A DNA stretch of 64,000 nucleotides from CBDDIP01 sp965229005 (GTDB lineage Bacteria; Actinomycetota; Acidimicrobiia; Acidimicrobiales; Ilumatobacteraceae): assembly GCA_965229005.1 (NCBI GenBank), contig CBDDIP010000002.1, forward strand, positions 2,852,001 through 2,916,000, read 5' to 3'. Numbering within the stretch: the first letter of the stretch is position 1; every line of letters starts with the position of its first letter. The position numbers and the translations under genes were made by a program. Below are positions 51,493 to 60,917 of this stretch, one piece after another. The notes beneath the pieces are model-generated. The model did not search any database, was not told the origin of the DNA, and was given only the letters and a program-made list of their open reading frames with translations.

Positions 51493-52845
51493 CTACTCCG
51501 TCCGTTTGCGCACGCGCAGCTTCAGCGGCGTCGAACCGAACTCGAACGCCTCGCGGATGCTGCGCTCGAGGTACCGCAGGTACGGCGCCGGCAGCTCGCG
51601 GTTGACGAACAGCGTGAACGTGGGCGGGTCGGTGGCGCCCTGCAGGGCGTAGAGCACCTTGAGGCCGTGGCCGGCGGGTTGGCGCTGCTGCGCGTCGGCG
51701 ATCACCCGGTTGACGTCGCGGGTGGGCACGCGGCGGTGGTACTGCGTGATGGCTTCCTGCAGCACGGGACGCAGCTTGTGCACGCCCTTGCCGGTGAGCG
51801 CCGAGATCTTCAGCACCGGCGCATCGCCGACGAAGTACAGCTTGCGTTGCAGCTCGGCCTGCACCTCGAGGCGACGCTCCGGATCCTCGATCAGCTCCCA
51901 CTTGTTGAGCATCACCACGATCGGGCAGCCGGACGCGTCGACGCGCTCGGCGAGGCGCTGATCCTGCGAGGTGACGCCCTCAGTGGCATCGATGACCAGC
52001 AGGGCGATGTCGGCGTCGTCGATCGCCCGCAGCGCACGTACGAGCGAGTAGTACTCCGCTGAATCGTCGATGCGGCTGCGACGACGCATGCCGGCGGTGT
52101 CGACGAACACGATCGGCCCGTCGGGCGTCTCGACCAACGTGTCGATGGCGTCGCGGGTGGTGCCGGCCATGTCGTGGACGACGCTGCGGTCCTCGCCGAC
52201 CAGCCGGTTGAACAGCGTGCTCTTCCCCACGTTCGGACGGCCGACGATGGCGACGCGCGGCGGCTTCGGATCGCCAGGCTTCCACGGCTGCTCCATCAGC
52301 TCGCCGTCGAGGTCGATCATCGGCGTGTCCACCTCGACGTCATCGTCCGACGGTGGGAAGCGGGAGATGACTTCGTCGAGCAGGTCGCCGGCGCGACGAC
52401 CGTGCAACGCGCTGACCGGGACCGGTTCGCCGATCGCCAGCGACAGGAACTCCCACCGGTCGTTCTCTCGGCGGTCGTTGTCGGCCTTGTTGACGACGAC
52501 CATCACGCTGGCCTTCTCCTTGCGGAGCCAGTTGGCGATCGCCGAGTCGTCGTCGGTGACGCCGGTCGATGCGTCGACCACGAACATCACCACGTCGGCC
52601 TCGCGCACTGCGGTCTCGACCTGGCGACTGACCTTGGCGTCGAGATCGCTGCCGCCGGGCAACCAGCCACCCGTGTCGACGAGGAGGAACTTGCGGCCCA
52701 ACCACTCGGCCTGCTCCTCCTTGCGATCGCGGGTGATGCCGGGCCGGTCCTCGACGATGGCCACCTGCTCGCCGATGATGCGGTTGAACAGCGTGCTCTT
52801 GCCGACGTTGGGGCGGCCGACGACGACCACGGTGGGCAGGCTCAT
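51493..52845 (-). CDS. der: Ribosome-assembly GTPase Der (EngA)
   Basis: 450 residues with the tandem-GTPase layout unique to Der. The first G domain has GRPNVGKST (10-18), RPGITRDR and NKAD; the second has GRPNVGKSTLFNRLVG (about 205), AGTTRDAID and LNKWE. A C-terminal KH-like domain (about 355-450) binds RNA. It helps 50S subunit maturation. The ATG overlaps the stop of the DUF512 gene (ATGA). Confidence 0.97.
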   Translation of the reverse strand: MSLPTVVVVGRPNVGKSTLFNRIIGEQVAIVEDRPGITRDRKEEQAEWLGRKFLLVDTGGWLPGGSDLDAKVSRQVETAVREADVVMFVVDASTGVTDDDSAIANWLRKEKASVMVVVNKADNDRRENDRWEFLSLAIGEPVPVSALHGRRAGDLLDEVISRFPPSDDDVEVDTPMIDLDGELMEQPWKPGDPKPPRVAIVGRPNVGKSTLFNRLVGEDRSVVHDMAGTTRDAIDTLVETPDGPIVFVDTAGMRRRSRIDDSAEYYSLVRALRAIDDADIALLVIDATEGVTSQDQRLAERVDASGCPIVVMLNKWELIEDPERRLEVQAELQRKLYFVGDAPVLKISALTGKGVHKLRPVLQEAITQYHRRVPTRDVNRVIADAQQRQPAGHGLKVLYALQGATDPPTFTLFVNRELPAPYLRYLERSIREAFEFGSTPLKLRVRKRTE

Positions 52846-54278
52846 GACGAAGCTCCGACGAGAGAGGGCACGCGCGCATCGAGCGCGGCGCGCAGGGCGA
52901 TGCCGTCGGTTGCGACGACCTCGACCGGGTGGGGAAGGTCGGCCAGGGTGAGGCCGTCGAGGAAGCGGCCTTCCTGCAGGCACACGTCGGGCAGCAGGTA
53001 GCGATGGCCTCTGGGCTCGGAGGCCAGCACGCGCTGGAGGTCGGCGCCGACCATCAGGCCGGTGACCGACGTGTTGCCGCCGAAGAACTCGTTGCGCACC
53101 GGCACGATGCGCACGTCGGGACGAGCGAGCGTCGCGACGAGCGGTGCCAGCACCTTGGCCCCGAACTCGCCGGTGAGGATGCCGATCGGCGCGTCACGAC
53201 GCGGCGAGAGCTGCAACGAGCCGGAGCTCGTCGTGTCGCCATCACCACAGCCGCGCGACCGCAGTGACGTGTACGACGCCGGGTTGGCGGGCGCGGCATC
53301 GACGGCTGCGAAGAAGCCGCTCTGCACGCCGGTGGCCTGCGCCACCCGCCCCATGAACTCGAGCTCGAACGTGCGTGCCATGCCGATGCCGTCCTCGTGC
53401 ATCGGACAGCCCTCGTAGGCCTCGACCGAGGGGAAGGGGCGCCCGGCCATCAGGTAGTACTCGTCGGCGGCGAACACCATGCGCCGGCCGAGCACGCTGA
53501 GGAACACCTCTTGCCAGTCGTGGACGGCATCGACCATCGCCGCCGCCTCGGCCTGAGTGTGCAAGCGCATCGACGGCTCGGTGTTGAACCGGCTGAGCCC
53601 GAGCGGCACCACGGCAACGGACTCCAGCTCGGGGTACTGATCCAGCACGCCGGCCATCGTGCGATCGAAGATCTCGCCGTCGTTGACGCCCGGGCAGAGC
53701 ACGACCTGGCCGCGAACCGTGATGCCGTGATCCAGCAACGCGCGCAACCAGCGCAGGCTCATCCCACCACGCGGGTTCTTCAACATGCGCGCCCGCACAT
53801 CTGGGTCGGTGGCGTGGATGCTCACGTGCAACGGCGACAGACGCTCCGTGACCACCCGCTCCAGATCTGCCTCGGTGAAGCGGGTGAGCGTGGTGAAGTT
53901 GCCGTACAGGAAGCTCAATCGGTAGTCGTCGTCCTTCAGGTACAGGCTGCGGCGCATGCCCTGCGGGAGCTGGTAGATGAAGCAGAACTCGCAGTGGTTG
54001 TCGCACGTGCGCACACGGTCGAACACTGCGCTCGACACCTCGGCCCCGAACGGCTCACCGGCCCGCTTGGCCACGGCAAGCGTGAGCTCCAGGCCCTCGC
54101 GGCGGACCTCCAGCTCGACGTCGGCGTCGTCGGTGGCGAAGCGCCACTCGATGATGTCGCGCGGCATGTGCCCGTCGATGGCCAGGATCTCGTCGCCGGC
54201 ACGCAACCCAGCGCGCGCCGCGGCCGAACCTTCGGCGACGGTGACGACGCGCGGAGCCAGGCGAGACGAGTTGGACAC
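52842..54278 (-). CDS. PDZ - radical SAM - DUF512 protein
   Basis: 478 residues. A PDZ-like domain (about 8-75: GSAAARAGLRAGDEILAIDG) is followed by an iron-sulfur motif CX3CX2C at C92, C96 and C99 (CDNHCEFC) and a TIM-barrel-like radical SAM region, and then the DUF512 C-terminus (about 290-470, FFGGNTSVTGLMVG). Members are found next to der in many bacteria. Function is unknown, possibly modification of a translation or ribosome component. The GTG start is 37 bases from that of ispH. Confidence 0.9.
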   Translation of the reverse strand: MSNSSRLAPRVVTVAEGSAAARAGLRAGDEILAIDGHMPRDIIEWRFATDDADVELEVRREGLELTLAVAKRAGEPFGAEVSSAVFDRVRTCDNHCEFCFIYQLPQGMRRSLYLKDDDYRLSFLYGNFTTLTRFTEADLERVVTERLSPLHVSIHATDPDVRARMLKNPRGGMSLRWLRALLDHGITVRGQVVLCPGVNDGEIFDRTMAGVLDQYPELESVAVVPLGLSRFNTEPSMRLHTQAEAAAMVDAVHDWQEVFLSVLGRRMVFAADEYYLMAGRPFPSVEAYEGCPMHEDGIGMARTFELEFMGRVAQATGVQSGFFAAVDAAPANPASYTSLRSRGCGDGDTTSSGSLQLSPRRDAPIGILTGEFGAKVLAPLVATLARPDVRIVPVRNEFFGGNTSVTGLMVGADLQRVLASEPRGHRYLLPDVCLQEGRFLDGLTLADLPHPVEVVATDGIALRAALDARVPSLVGASS

Positions 54279-54286
54279 GGCCTCTC

Positions 54287-54308
54287 AGGCTATCGGCCCA
54301 GCTAGCCT
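54287..54308. promoter_or_regulatory. Mirror-image -10 elements
   Basis: AGGCTA (54287-54292) and TAGCCT (54303-54308) form an inverted repeat. They read as TAGCCT for the minus-strand GTG 54278 (8 bases) and the plus-strand GTG 54316 (7 bases). Confidence 0.6.
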
Positions 54309-54315
54309 GCGCTTC

Positions 54316-55350
54316 GTGGACGTCGATCGCGTGCTCTTGGCCGAGCCGCGAGGGTTCTGTGCAGGGGTTGAGATGGCCATCAAGGCCCTCACCTGGATGG
54401 TGCGCAGCTTCGAGCCGCCCGTGTACTGCTACCACGAGATCGTCCACAACAAGATCGTGGTCGAGCGCTTCGAGGACCAGGGTGTGGTGTTCGTCGACGA
54501 CATCGAAGAGGTGCCACCCGGCCGCCCGATCATGCTCTCCGCCCATGGCTCGGCACCCGAGGTGGTCGCCGCCGCCCGCGCCCGCGGCAGCTACGTGGTC
54601 GACTCCGTGTGCCCGCTGGTCACCAAGGTCCATCACGAGGTCAAGGTGCGCGCCGGCAAGGGGTTCCGCATCGTCTACGTCGGCCACGACGGTCACGAGG
54701 AGGCGATGGGCACGATGGCCGTCGCCCCCGATTCGATCAGCCGCGTCGAGAGCATTGCCGAGGTGGACGCGCTCCCCCAGTTCGACCAACCAGTCGCCCT
54801 CCTCGCCCAGACCACCCTCTCCCACCGCGACTGGGCCGACGTCGCCACCGCCGTCAAGGTCCGCTACCCCGGCGCGTGGACGCCCGGCCGCAGCGATCTG
54901 TGCTTCGCCACCACGAACCGACAATCGGCGCTGATGGCGATGGCCGAACGGTGCGACGCGATCGTCGTCATCGGCTCCCACAACTCGTCGAACACCCGAG
55001 CCCTGGAGAAGCTGGCCATCGGCGTCGGCTGCCCGCGCGTGCTGCGGATCAACACCGCCGACGAGCTCCCCGACGACCTCAGCGGCATCGTCGGGGTCAC
55101 CGCCGGCGCATCCGCACCCGAGGAGCTGGTCGATGACGTGCTGGCCCGCCTTGCGCCGCGCGACGGTGTCGAGACGGTCAACGTCACCGACGAGGACGAG
55201 TACTTCCCGCCGCCGCGCAACATCCGCGAGCTGCAGGTCGCCATCGGCACCTCGGCGGCGGCGATGCTCGGCGGCCCGTTGGCGGCGTCCGCGCAGCTCG
55301 ACGACCGCGCCTTCGCCGCCAGCGACGCCCTCGAAGCCCTGCGCTCGTGA
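54316..55350 (+). CDS. ispH: 4-hydroxy-3-methylbut-2-enyl diphosphate reductase
   Basis: 344 residues. It is the last enzyme of the MEP isoprenoid pathway, making IPP and DMAPP with an iron-sulfur cluster held by C15 (PRGFCAGV), C99 (SVCPLV) and C196 (DLCFATTNRQ). Other family words are HEIVHNKIVVERF and SSNTRAL. The start codon is GTG. The 3' end overlaps the MFS gene (GTGA), suggesting cotranslation. Confidence 0.96.
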   Translation: MDVDRVLLAEPRGFCAGVEMAIKALTWMVRSFEPPVYCYHEIVHNKIVVERFEDQGVVFVDDIEEVPPGRPIMLSAHGSAPEVVAAARARGSYVVDSVCPLVTKVHHEVKVRAGKGFRIVYVGHDGHEEAMGTMAVAPDSISRVESIAEVDALPQFDQPVALLAQTTLSHRDWADVATAVKVRYPGAWTPGRSDLCFATTNRQSALMAMAERCDAIVVIGSHNSSNTRALEKLAIGVGCPRVLRINTADELPDDLSGIVGVTAGASAPEELVDDVLARLAPRDGVETVNVTDEDEYFPPPRNIRELQVAIGTSAAAMLGGPLAASAQLDDRAFAASDALEALRS

Positions 55351-56537
55351 TCGACGAGGTCGAAGTGCCAGGCGCACGTTCGCGCATGAATCTCCGCGTG
55401 CTCTTCGTGGTCGGTGCGCTGGCGGTCGGGTTCGTCGGCTTCGGCGTGGCGCTGGCGCTCCTGCCCGATCGCGTGCACGACCTCGGCTACAGCGACCTCG
55501 CCCTCGGTCTCGTCGCCGGGCTGTTCCCGGTGATGGCGATCAGCGGACGCCTCGCCTCCGGCTGGATGATCGACCGCGTCGGATCCAGGATGTCGATGGC
55601 GATCGGCCTGTCGGTCACCGCCGCCGGCGCAGCAGCGTTCGCCCTGCCGGGCCTGGCCGGCGTGTTCGTCGCCCGCGGGCTGCAGGGCCTCGGTGACGGC
55701 CTGCTGTACACGTCCGCCGCTGCCGCAGCGCTCGACCTCGTCGCCGACGACCGCCGTGGTCAAGCGCTCGGCTGGATGAGCGCCGGACTCTGGAGCGGCC
55801 TCAGCCTGGGCACGGCGATCGGCGCACTGTTCGACTCGCTGCAGGTCGCCGGCCTGATCTTCGGAGGCATCGGGGCGTTGGCGCTGCTCTTCGTGCCGTC
55901 GCTGCCGCCCGGTCGCACCGACCGCGTGGAGACGTCGGAGTCCCTCTTCAACCGGCTCATCGCCCGTGAGGCACTGCGTCCCGGCAGCGTGGTGGGGCTG
56001 ACCAACCTCGGGTATGCCGCCATCACCGGGTTCGCGGTCGTGCTCTTCGCGGATCGATTCGATCACGGCAACTACGTGCTCACCGCGTTCGGCGTCACGC
56101 TGCTGATCGTCCGTGGCGGCTTCGGCTTCCTCGTCGATCGGCTCCCGCCGGCGCGGGGCATCGACATCGCCCACGTCACGCTCGTCGCCGGCATCATCAT
56201 CCTCGCCGTCAGCCCATCACTGCCGATCGCCATCGTCGGCGCGATGGTCTGCGCGGTCGGCCACTCGCTGCCGTACCCGATCCTGGTCACCGTCGTCCTC
56301 GATCGGAGCGGGCCAGAACGACGCGGCGCCATCCTCGGCACGATGATCGCCTCCTTCGACATCATCGTCGCCATCGCCCTGTTCGTGTTCGGCGTCGTGT
56401 CCGACCTGTTCGGGACGGTCGTCGTCTACATCGTGGCCGCCTGCGGCATCGTCGCCGGGAACCTCATCTCCCGCACCCTCGGGTTGCCCTCCTCGACGCG
56501 CTCGCACCCGTCGACGACGCCCGAAGCGGTTGGCTGA
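55347..56537 (+). CDS. Major facilitator superfamily transporter
   Basis: 396 residues with about twelve hydrophobic segments. The cytoplasmic loop 2-3 motif appears as GRLASGWMIDRVGSRMSM (about 59-76), and a second version as GGFGFLVDRLPPARG in the C-terminal half. Substrate is unknown. GTG 55347 overlaps the ispH stop; ATG 55386 (MNLRVLF) could be the true start because the first 13 residues are not hydrophobic. Confidence 0.88.
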   Translation: MIDEVEVPGARSRMNLRVLFVVGALAVGFVGFGVALALLPDRVHDLGYSDLALGLVAGLFPVMAISGRLASGWMIDRVGSRMSMAIGLSVTAAGAAAFALPGLAGVFVARGLQGLGDGLLYTSAAAAALDLVADDRRGQALGWMSAGLWSGLSLGTAIGALFDSLQVAGLIFGGIGALALLFVPSLPPGRTDRVETSESLFNRLIAREALRPGSVVGLTNLGYAAITGFAVVLFADRFDHGNYVLTAFGVTLLIVRGGFGFLVDRLPPARGIDIAHVTLVAGIIILAVSPSLPIAIVGAMVCAVGHSLPYPILVTVVLDRSGPERRGAILGTMIASFDIIVAIALFVFGVVSDLFGTVVVYIVAACGIVAGNLISRTLGLPSSTRSHPSTTPEAVG

Positions 56538-56555
56538 CCGCCGACGGCCCATCGC

Positions 56556-56561
56556 TAGTTT
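56556..56561 (+). promoter_or_regulatory. -10 element TAGTTT
   Basis: TAGTTT ends 6 bases before GTG 56568. Confidence 0.5.
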
Positions 56562-56567
56562 GGTCTC

Positions 56568-56981
56568 GTGCTCTCCCCGACCGCCGACACGATCCGACTG
56601 TTCCTGCACGTGCTGTCAGCGTCGATCTGGGTCGGCGGCCACGTCGTGATGGGCTTTGCGGCGAAGCCGCTGAGTGACCTCGCGCCGGATGCGCGCGGTA
56701 CGTTCACGCGCGCCTACTCAGCCGTCGTGTGGCCGGCCTTCGTGGTCGTGTTCGCCACCGGCATCTGGAACCTGGTGGAGGTGGACATCACCAACACCGA
56801 CTCCGCCTACCAGGTCACCGTGCTCCTGAAGATCACGGTCGCGATCGCATCGGCCGTGTTCGCTGCGGTCGAGCAGTTCGGTCGCACTCGGGTCGTCATC
56901 GCAATCGGCGGCGCCCTCGGCGCGCTCAGCGCGCTCGCGGCCGTCTTCCTTGGCGTCCTCCTGCGGACGGGAACGGGCTGA
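56568..56981 (+). CDS. CopD-like integral membrane protein
   Basis: 137 residues, four transmembrane helices (about 8-30, 48-66, 80-100 and 110-132). The opening RLFLHVLSASIWVGGHV has the His residue seen in CopD/DUF2269-type heme or copper-associated membrane proteins. Specific function is unknown. The nicotinate phosphoribosyltransferase gene begins 2 bases after its stop, so the two are cotranscribed. Confidence 0.8.
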   Translation: MLSPTADTIRLFLHVLSASIWVGGHVVMGFAAKPLSDLAPDARGTFTRAYSAVVWPAFVVVFATGIWNLVEVDITNTDSAYQVTVLLKITVAIASAVFAAVEQFGRTRVVIAIGGALGALSALAAVFLGVLLRTGTG

Positions 56982-56983
56982 CG

Positions 56984-58567
56984 ATGCCTGACGAAACCCT
57001 CGACCCCGGCGCCTCGATCCGCGCTCGCTGGGCGGCTGCGCGAGGTCCGTTGTTCACCGACCTCTACGAGCTCGTGATGGCCCAGATCTACTTCCGCGAG
57101 GGCATCAGCGAGCAGCGTTCGCAGTTCGACCACTTCTTCCGTCGGAACCCGGACTACGGCACGCACCAGGCCGGATTCTGCGTCACCGCCGGGCTCGGTC
57201 CGTTCCGCCGGTGGCTCCGCAACCTTCGCTTCGGCAACGAGGAGGTCGCCGCGCTCGGTGCGCTGCGCGACTCGGCCGGTCGGGCGATGTTCGCCACCGA
57301 CTTCCTGGCTTGGTTGTCCGCGCCCGATCGCTTCGCCGCGCTCGAGCTGACCGCGATCCCCGAGGGACGCGTCGTCCACCCGCACGTCCCGGTCGTCACC
57401 GTCACCGGGCCACTCGCTGCAGCGCAACTGGTCGAGACCGCGCTGCTCAACCACATGAACTACGCCACGCTGATCGCCACCAAGGCGTCGCGCATCGTCG
57501 GCAGCGCGCGCGGCGGCACGGTGCTCGAGTTCGGCATGCGCCGCGGGCCAGGCGCCGGCGCCAGCGACGGGGTGCGCGCCGCGTTGATCGGTGGCTGCGC
57601 CGGGACCTCCGACGTGGAGGCTGCGATCGCACTCGGCACCCAGCCGCGCGGCACCCACGCGCACGCCCTGGTGCAGGCCTACCTGGCCAACGGCGGCGGC
57701 GAGCTCGAGGCGTTCCGGGCGATGGCCCGCGCCGCACCGGACGACTGCGTGCTCCTCGTCGACACGGTCGACACCCTGCACTCCGGCGTGCCGCACGCCA
57801 TCACCGTCTTCGAGGAGCTGCGCGCCAGCGGCCACCGACCGGCCGGGGTGCGCCTCGATTCAGGCGACCTCGCCTACCTCGCCGTGCAGACGGCGAAGCA
57901 GCTCGACGATGCCGGCTTCGGCGATGTGCCGATCGTGCTGTCCGGCGATCTCGACGAGCTCAACATCTGGCAGATCCTCACCCAGGTCGACGAGGAGTCG
58001 CGCCGCGTCGGGCTCGACACCGAGGGTGTACGTCGCCGGCTCGCCTACGGCGCCGGCACCCGGCTGATCACGTCACATGGCGACCCGTCGCTCGGCGGGG
58101 TCTACAAATTGGTCGGGCTCGAGCGCGATGGTGAGTGGTCGCCGGCGATCAAGATCTCCGAGGACCCCGGCAAGGTCCCGCTGCCCGGCCGCAAGCGGGC
58201 ATGGCGCCTGTCCGACCGGCGTGGAATGGCGATCGTCGATCTGGTCGCACTCCCCGACGAGCACCCACTCGACGTGCCGCTCCTGATCACCCACCACCCC
58301 ACTCGCCCCGACCTGCGCGCAGTCCGTGCGCGCGACGACATCGCCGACGTCGAGGTGCTGCACCAGCCCGTCGATCTCGACGCACCCGACGAACCGCTCG
58401 ACGTCATGCGTGAGCGCTGCCGCGCCGACATCGAGCGGCTCGACATCGGCGTGCGCCGGCTGGTCAACCCGCATCGCTACCACGTGTCGGTCAGCAACGC
58501 CCTGCACCAGATGCGCGCCGAGCTCATCGCCCGCACCGACCCGACCGAGGTCGGCGGGGCGAGCTGA
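56984..58567 (+). CDS. pncB: Nicotinate phosphoribosyltransferase
   Basis: 527 residues. The N-terminal FTDLYELVMAQIYF, then FDHFFRRNPDYG, VLEFGMRRGPGAG and the PRPP-binding VRLDSGDLAYLA identify the NAPRTase family, which makes nicotinate mononucleotide for NAD salvage. Length is in the usual 450-530 range. A histidine in THAHALVQAY probably corresponds to the phosphorylated residue of the family. Plus-strand context suggests transcription with the CopD-like gene. Confidence 0.94.
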   Translation: MPDETLDPGASIRARWAAARGPLFTDLYELVMAQIYFREGISEQRSQFDHFFRRNPDYGTHQAGFCVTAGLGPFRRWLRNLRFGNEEVAALGALRDSAGRAMFATDFLAWLSAPDRFAALELTAIPEGRVVHPHVPVVTVTGPLAAAQLVETALLNHMNYATLIATKASRIVGSARGGTVLEFGMRRGPGAGASDGVRAALIGGCAGTSDVEAAIALGTQPRGTHAHALVQAYLANGGGELEAFRAMARAAPDDCVLLVDTVDTLHSGVPHAITVFEELRASGHRPAGVRLDSGDLAYLAVQTAKQLDDAGFGDVPIVLSGDLDELNIWQILTQVDEESRRVGLDTEGVRRRLAYGAGTRLITSHGDPSLGGVYKLVGLERDGEWSPAIKISEDPGKVPLPGRKRAWRLSDRRGMAIVDLVALPDEHPLDVPLLITHHPTRPDLRAVRARDDIADVEVLHQPVDLDAPDEPLDVMRERCRADIERLDIGVRRLVNPHRYHVSVSNALHQMRAELIARTDPTEVGGAS

Positions 58568-58568
58568 C

Positions 58569-58979
58569 TCAGCTGACCGGATCGGTGGACACCATCCACG
58601 GCGTGCCGAACTCGTCGGTGCACATCCCCCACGCCGGCGAGAAGAACGTCTCGGTGAGGTCTTGCGTCCGCTGGCCGCCATCGGCGAGGGCTGCGTAGAC
58701 ACGACGGGCCTCATCGGCGTCGCCGGTGCTGAAGGTGACCATCATCCCTTGCACCGGGCCGAACGGCACCGTCATCGGATCGTCGGAGGCCATCAGCAGG
58801 TCGTCGCCGATCTTGAGTGCAGCGTGGGCGATCAGATCGACGTTCTCCGGCGCTTCGCCTTCGCCACCGGGGATCTGCCCCATGGGCAGCAGCACGAGCT
58901 CACCACCGAAGATCTCCTGGTAGCGCGTGAACGCGTCGCGGCAGTTGCCGCCGAAGAACAGGTACGGCTGAAAGGCCAT
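58569..58979 (-). CDS. VOC-superfamily, PhnB-like protein
   Basis: 136 residues. The paired beta-alpha-beta-beta-beta repeats are typical (AFQPYLFFGGNCRDAFTRYQEIFGGEL). Metal ligands of glyoxalases are not all visible. These proteins are usually of unknown function. GGAGG 6 bases before ATG 58979 selects this start over an upstream MEVP. It is convergent with pncB, whose stop is 1 base away. Confidence 0.88.
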   Translation of the reverse strand: MAFQPYLFFGGNCRDAFTRYQEIFGGELVLLPMGQIPGGEGEAPENVDLIAHAALKIGDDLLMASDDPMTVPFGPVQGMMVTFSTGDADEARRVYAALADGGQRTQDLTETFFSPAWGMCTDEFGTPWMVSTDPVS

Positions 58980-59054
58980 GGGAACCTCCAAGTGGTCGTG
59001 GTGAACGACAGCTTGGACGATGTGTCCGGCACGAACTCATCGCGCCGAGTCAGG

Positions 59055-60260
59055 TCAGTTGCGGGGAACCTGGCTCCACGGGACCTCGCGGTCGACGCGG
59101 ACGTCGCCGGGCAGGCCCAGCACGCGCTCGCCGAGGATGTTCAGCATCACTTCCGTGGTGCCACCCTCGATCGAGTTGGCGCGGCTGCGCAGGAACGCCT
59201 TCTGCAGCGTCTCGAAGCCCATCGCGGTCTCCGGGCGGAGCATCTCGTAGCTGCCGTAGAGCATCCCGTCGGCGCCGAGCAGGTCCATCACCTTTGCGTA
59301 GATGTCCTTGTTCAAGTTGGCCGAGGCCATCTTGCCGATCGAGCCTTCCGGCCCCGGGTCGCCCAGCTTGCGGTTCTGCGAGGCGCGGATGTTGGTGAGG
59401 CGAAGCAGCTCGGCGCGGATCCACAGCTGCATCACCTCGTCGAGCGTCGCCGAGTCCTTGCGATCGTCGGGCAGCTGCTGCCACGTGCTGACGAGGTGGG
59501 CGATGGTGCCCGAACCCTTCGCGGGAATCGCGCCACCGATCGAGACTCGCTCGTTCATCAGCGTCGTCAGCGACACGCGCCAGCCGTCACCGGGCTTGCC
59601 GAGCATCTCGCTGTCGGGGATGCGGGTGTCGGTGAAGAAGACCTCGTTGAACTCCGCCTCACCGGTCATCTGACGCAGCGGCAGCGTCTGCACGCCGGGC
59701 GCGTGCATGTCGACCACGAACGCGGTGAGACCGGCGTGCTTGACCGCCTCGGGATCGGTGCGCACGACCAGCAGGCCCCAGCGCGACAGGTGGGCCAGCG
59801 TGGTCCACACCTTCTGACCGTTGACGATCCACTCGTCGCCGTCGCGCACGCCCTTGGACGACAGGCCGGCGAAGTCGCTGCCCGAACCGGGCTCGCTGAA
59901 CAGCTGGCACCACACCTCTTCGCCGGTGAACAGCGGGCGCAGGTACCGCGTCTTCTGCTCCTCGCTGCCCCACACGGCCACGGTCGGGCCGGTCATGCCG
60001 TGACCGATCGGGTTGCGGTACATCGGGTTCGGTGCGCCGGCGGCGTACACGCGCTCGTTGATCAGCCGCTGCAGCTTGGCGTTGAGGCCGAGGCCGCCGT
60101 GGCCCTCGGGGAAGTGCACCCAGGCCAGGCCCTTGTCGAACTGTGCGCCGAGGAAGTCGACGACCGACGTGGCCTTCGGCGGGAACTGGTCGAGGAGCTC
60201 GGTGACGAGGTCGTCGACACGCTGCTCGTCAGCGTTGAGGTGCGTCTCGGTGATGGTCAT
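59055..60260 (-). CDS. Acyl-CoA dehydrogenase
   Basis: 401 residues, FAD-dependent. Recognisable are HFPEGHGGLGLN near the start, QLFSEPGSGSDFAGL (the FAD/substrate loop), QKVWTTLAHLSRWGLLVVRTD and the C-terminal NSIEGGTTEVMLNILGERVLGLP. The catalytic base is probably the glutamate of IEGGTTE. It removes hydrogens from an acyl-CoA; chain length is not deducible, and steroid or branched-chain substrates are possible. TACCTT lies 8 bases before ATG 60260. Confidence 0.93.
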   Translation of the reverse strand: MTITETHLNADEQRVDDLVTELLDQFPPKATSVVDFLGAQFDKGLAWVHFPEGHGGLGLNAKLQRLINERVYAAGAPNPMYRNPIGHGMTGPTVAVWGSEEQKTRYLRPLFTGEEVWCQLFSEPGSGSDFAGLSSKGVRDGDEWIVNGQKVWTTLAHLSRWGLLVVRTDPEAVKHAGLTAFVVDMHAPGVQTLPLRQMTGEAEFNEVFFTDTRIPDSEMLGKPGDGWRVSLTTLMNERVSIGGAIPAKGSGTIAHLVSTWQQLPDDRKDSATLDEVMQLWIRAELLRLTNIRASQNRKLGDPGPEGSIGKMASANLNKDIYAKVMDLLGADGMLYGSYEMLRPETAMGFETLQKAFLRSRANSIEGGTTEVMLNILGERVLGLPGDVRVDREVPWSQVPRN

Positions 60261-60268
60261 GGCCCGTC

Positions 60269-60274
60269 AAGGTA
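60269..60274 (-). promoter_or_regulatory. -10 element TACCTT
   Basis: Minus-strand TACCTT is 8 bases before ATG 60260 of the acyl-CoA dehydrogenase gene. Confidence 0.45.
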
Positions 60275-60311
60275 GTGGTCCTGTGCAATCAAACCGCAAC
60301 CGGGCCGACCA

Positions 60312-60917
60312 TCAGTCGGTGTCGTCGCCGCCATCCGTGTCGGCATCGAGGTCGTCGAACCCGGCGGCGGCCAGGCGTGCCAGCAGCGTGTCGCGGATGC
60401 TCATCCCCGGCTCGCGTGCGCTGCCACCGGCGATGCGCCAGCCGAGGCGGCTGCTGTAGAGCAACGGAGCTTCGCGAAGGCGGTTCGCGCCCACCGCGAC
60501 CACCCGGGCGAAGAACAGCTCGTGATCGATCATCGGCTTGATCTCGAACGTCTCGCACGCCAGCCAGGCGATGCAGTTGCGCACCACGGGCAAGCCCGCA
60601 CCGGGTCCGTCGCCAGCGATCGGCTCGAGGTGCTCGTCGGCGATGTAGCGGAACTTGCGTCCGGGATAGGAGAAGTACTGACCGACGTCCACCTGGTCGC
60701 CGGCGAGGATGCTGACGCTGAACCGGCCGCTGGCCACCATCAGCGGATGGGTGTCGTGCTTCGGTGAGACGCTGGCCATCACCACCGGCTCCTCGAAGCT
60801 GACCTGGCTGACCCAGTGGCTGCAATAGGCGCGGGTGACGCCGTCGTGGTGCGCGCCGACGATCTGCACGCCCTTCATCATCTGGCCCAGCGAGCGCTTG
60901 ATGGTCGGATCGATCAC
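60312..60917 (-). CDS. Flavin reductase-like, FMN-binding split-barrel protein
   Basis: 201 residues from GTG 60917, whose first bases overlap the stop of the upstream gene. The domain (about 10-165) has GVTRAYCSHWVSQVSFEEPVVMASVSP and the SILAGDQVDVGQYFSY stretch typical of flavin reductase domains. It may supply reduced flavin to a monooxygenase or reduce another substrate. An acidic Asp/Gly tail (about 190-201) is unusual. Confidence 0.85.
   Translation of the reverse strand: MIDPTIKRSLGQMMKGVQIVGAHHDGVTRAYCSHWVSQVSFEEPVVMASVSPKHDTHPLMVASGRFSVSILAGDQVDVGQYFSYPGRKFRYIADEHLEPIAGDGPGAGLPVVRNCIAWLACETFEIKPMIDHELFFARVVAVGANRLREAPLLYSSRLGWRIAGGSAREPGMSIRDTLLARLAAAGFDDLDADTDGGDDTD

Noticed and set aside
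52046..52056. GAGTAGTACTC in the der gene as a third LAL operator
   Set aside because: It has no spacer between arms, lies inside conserved coding sequence and lacks the flanking T/A of the two real sites.
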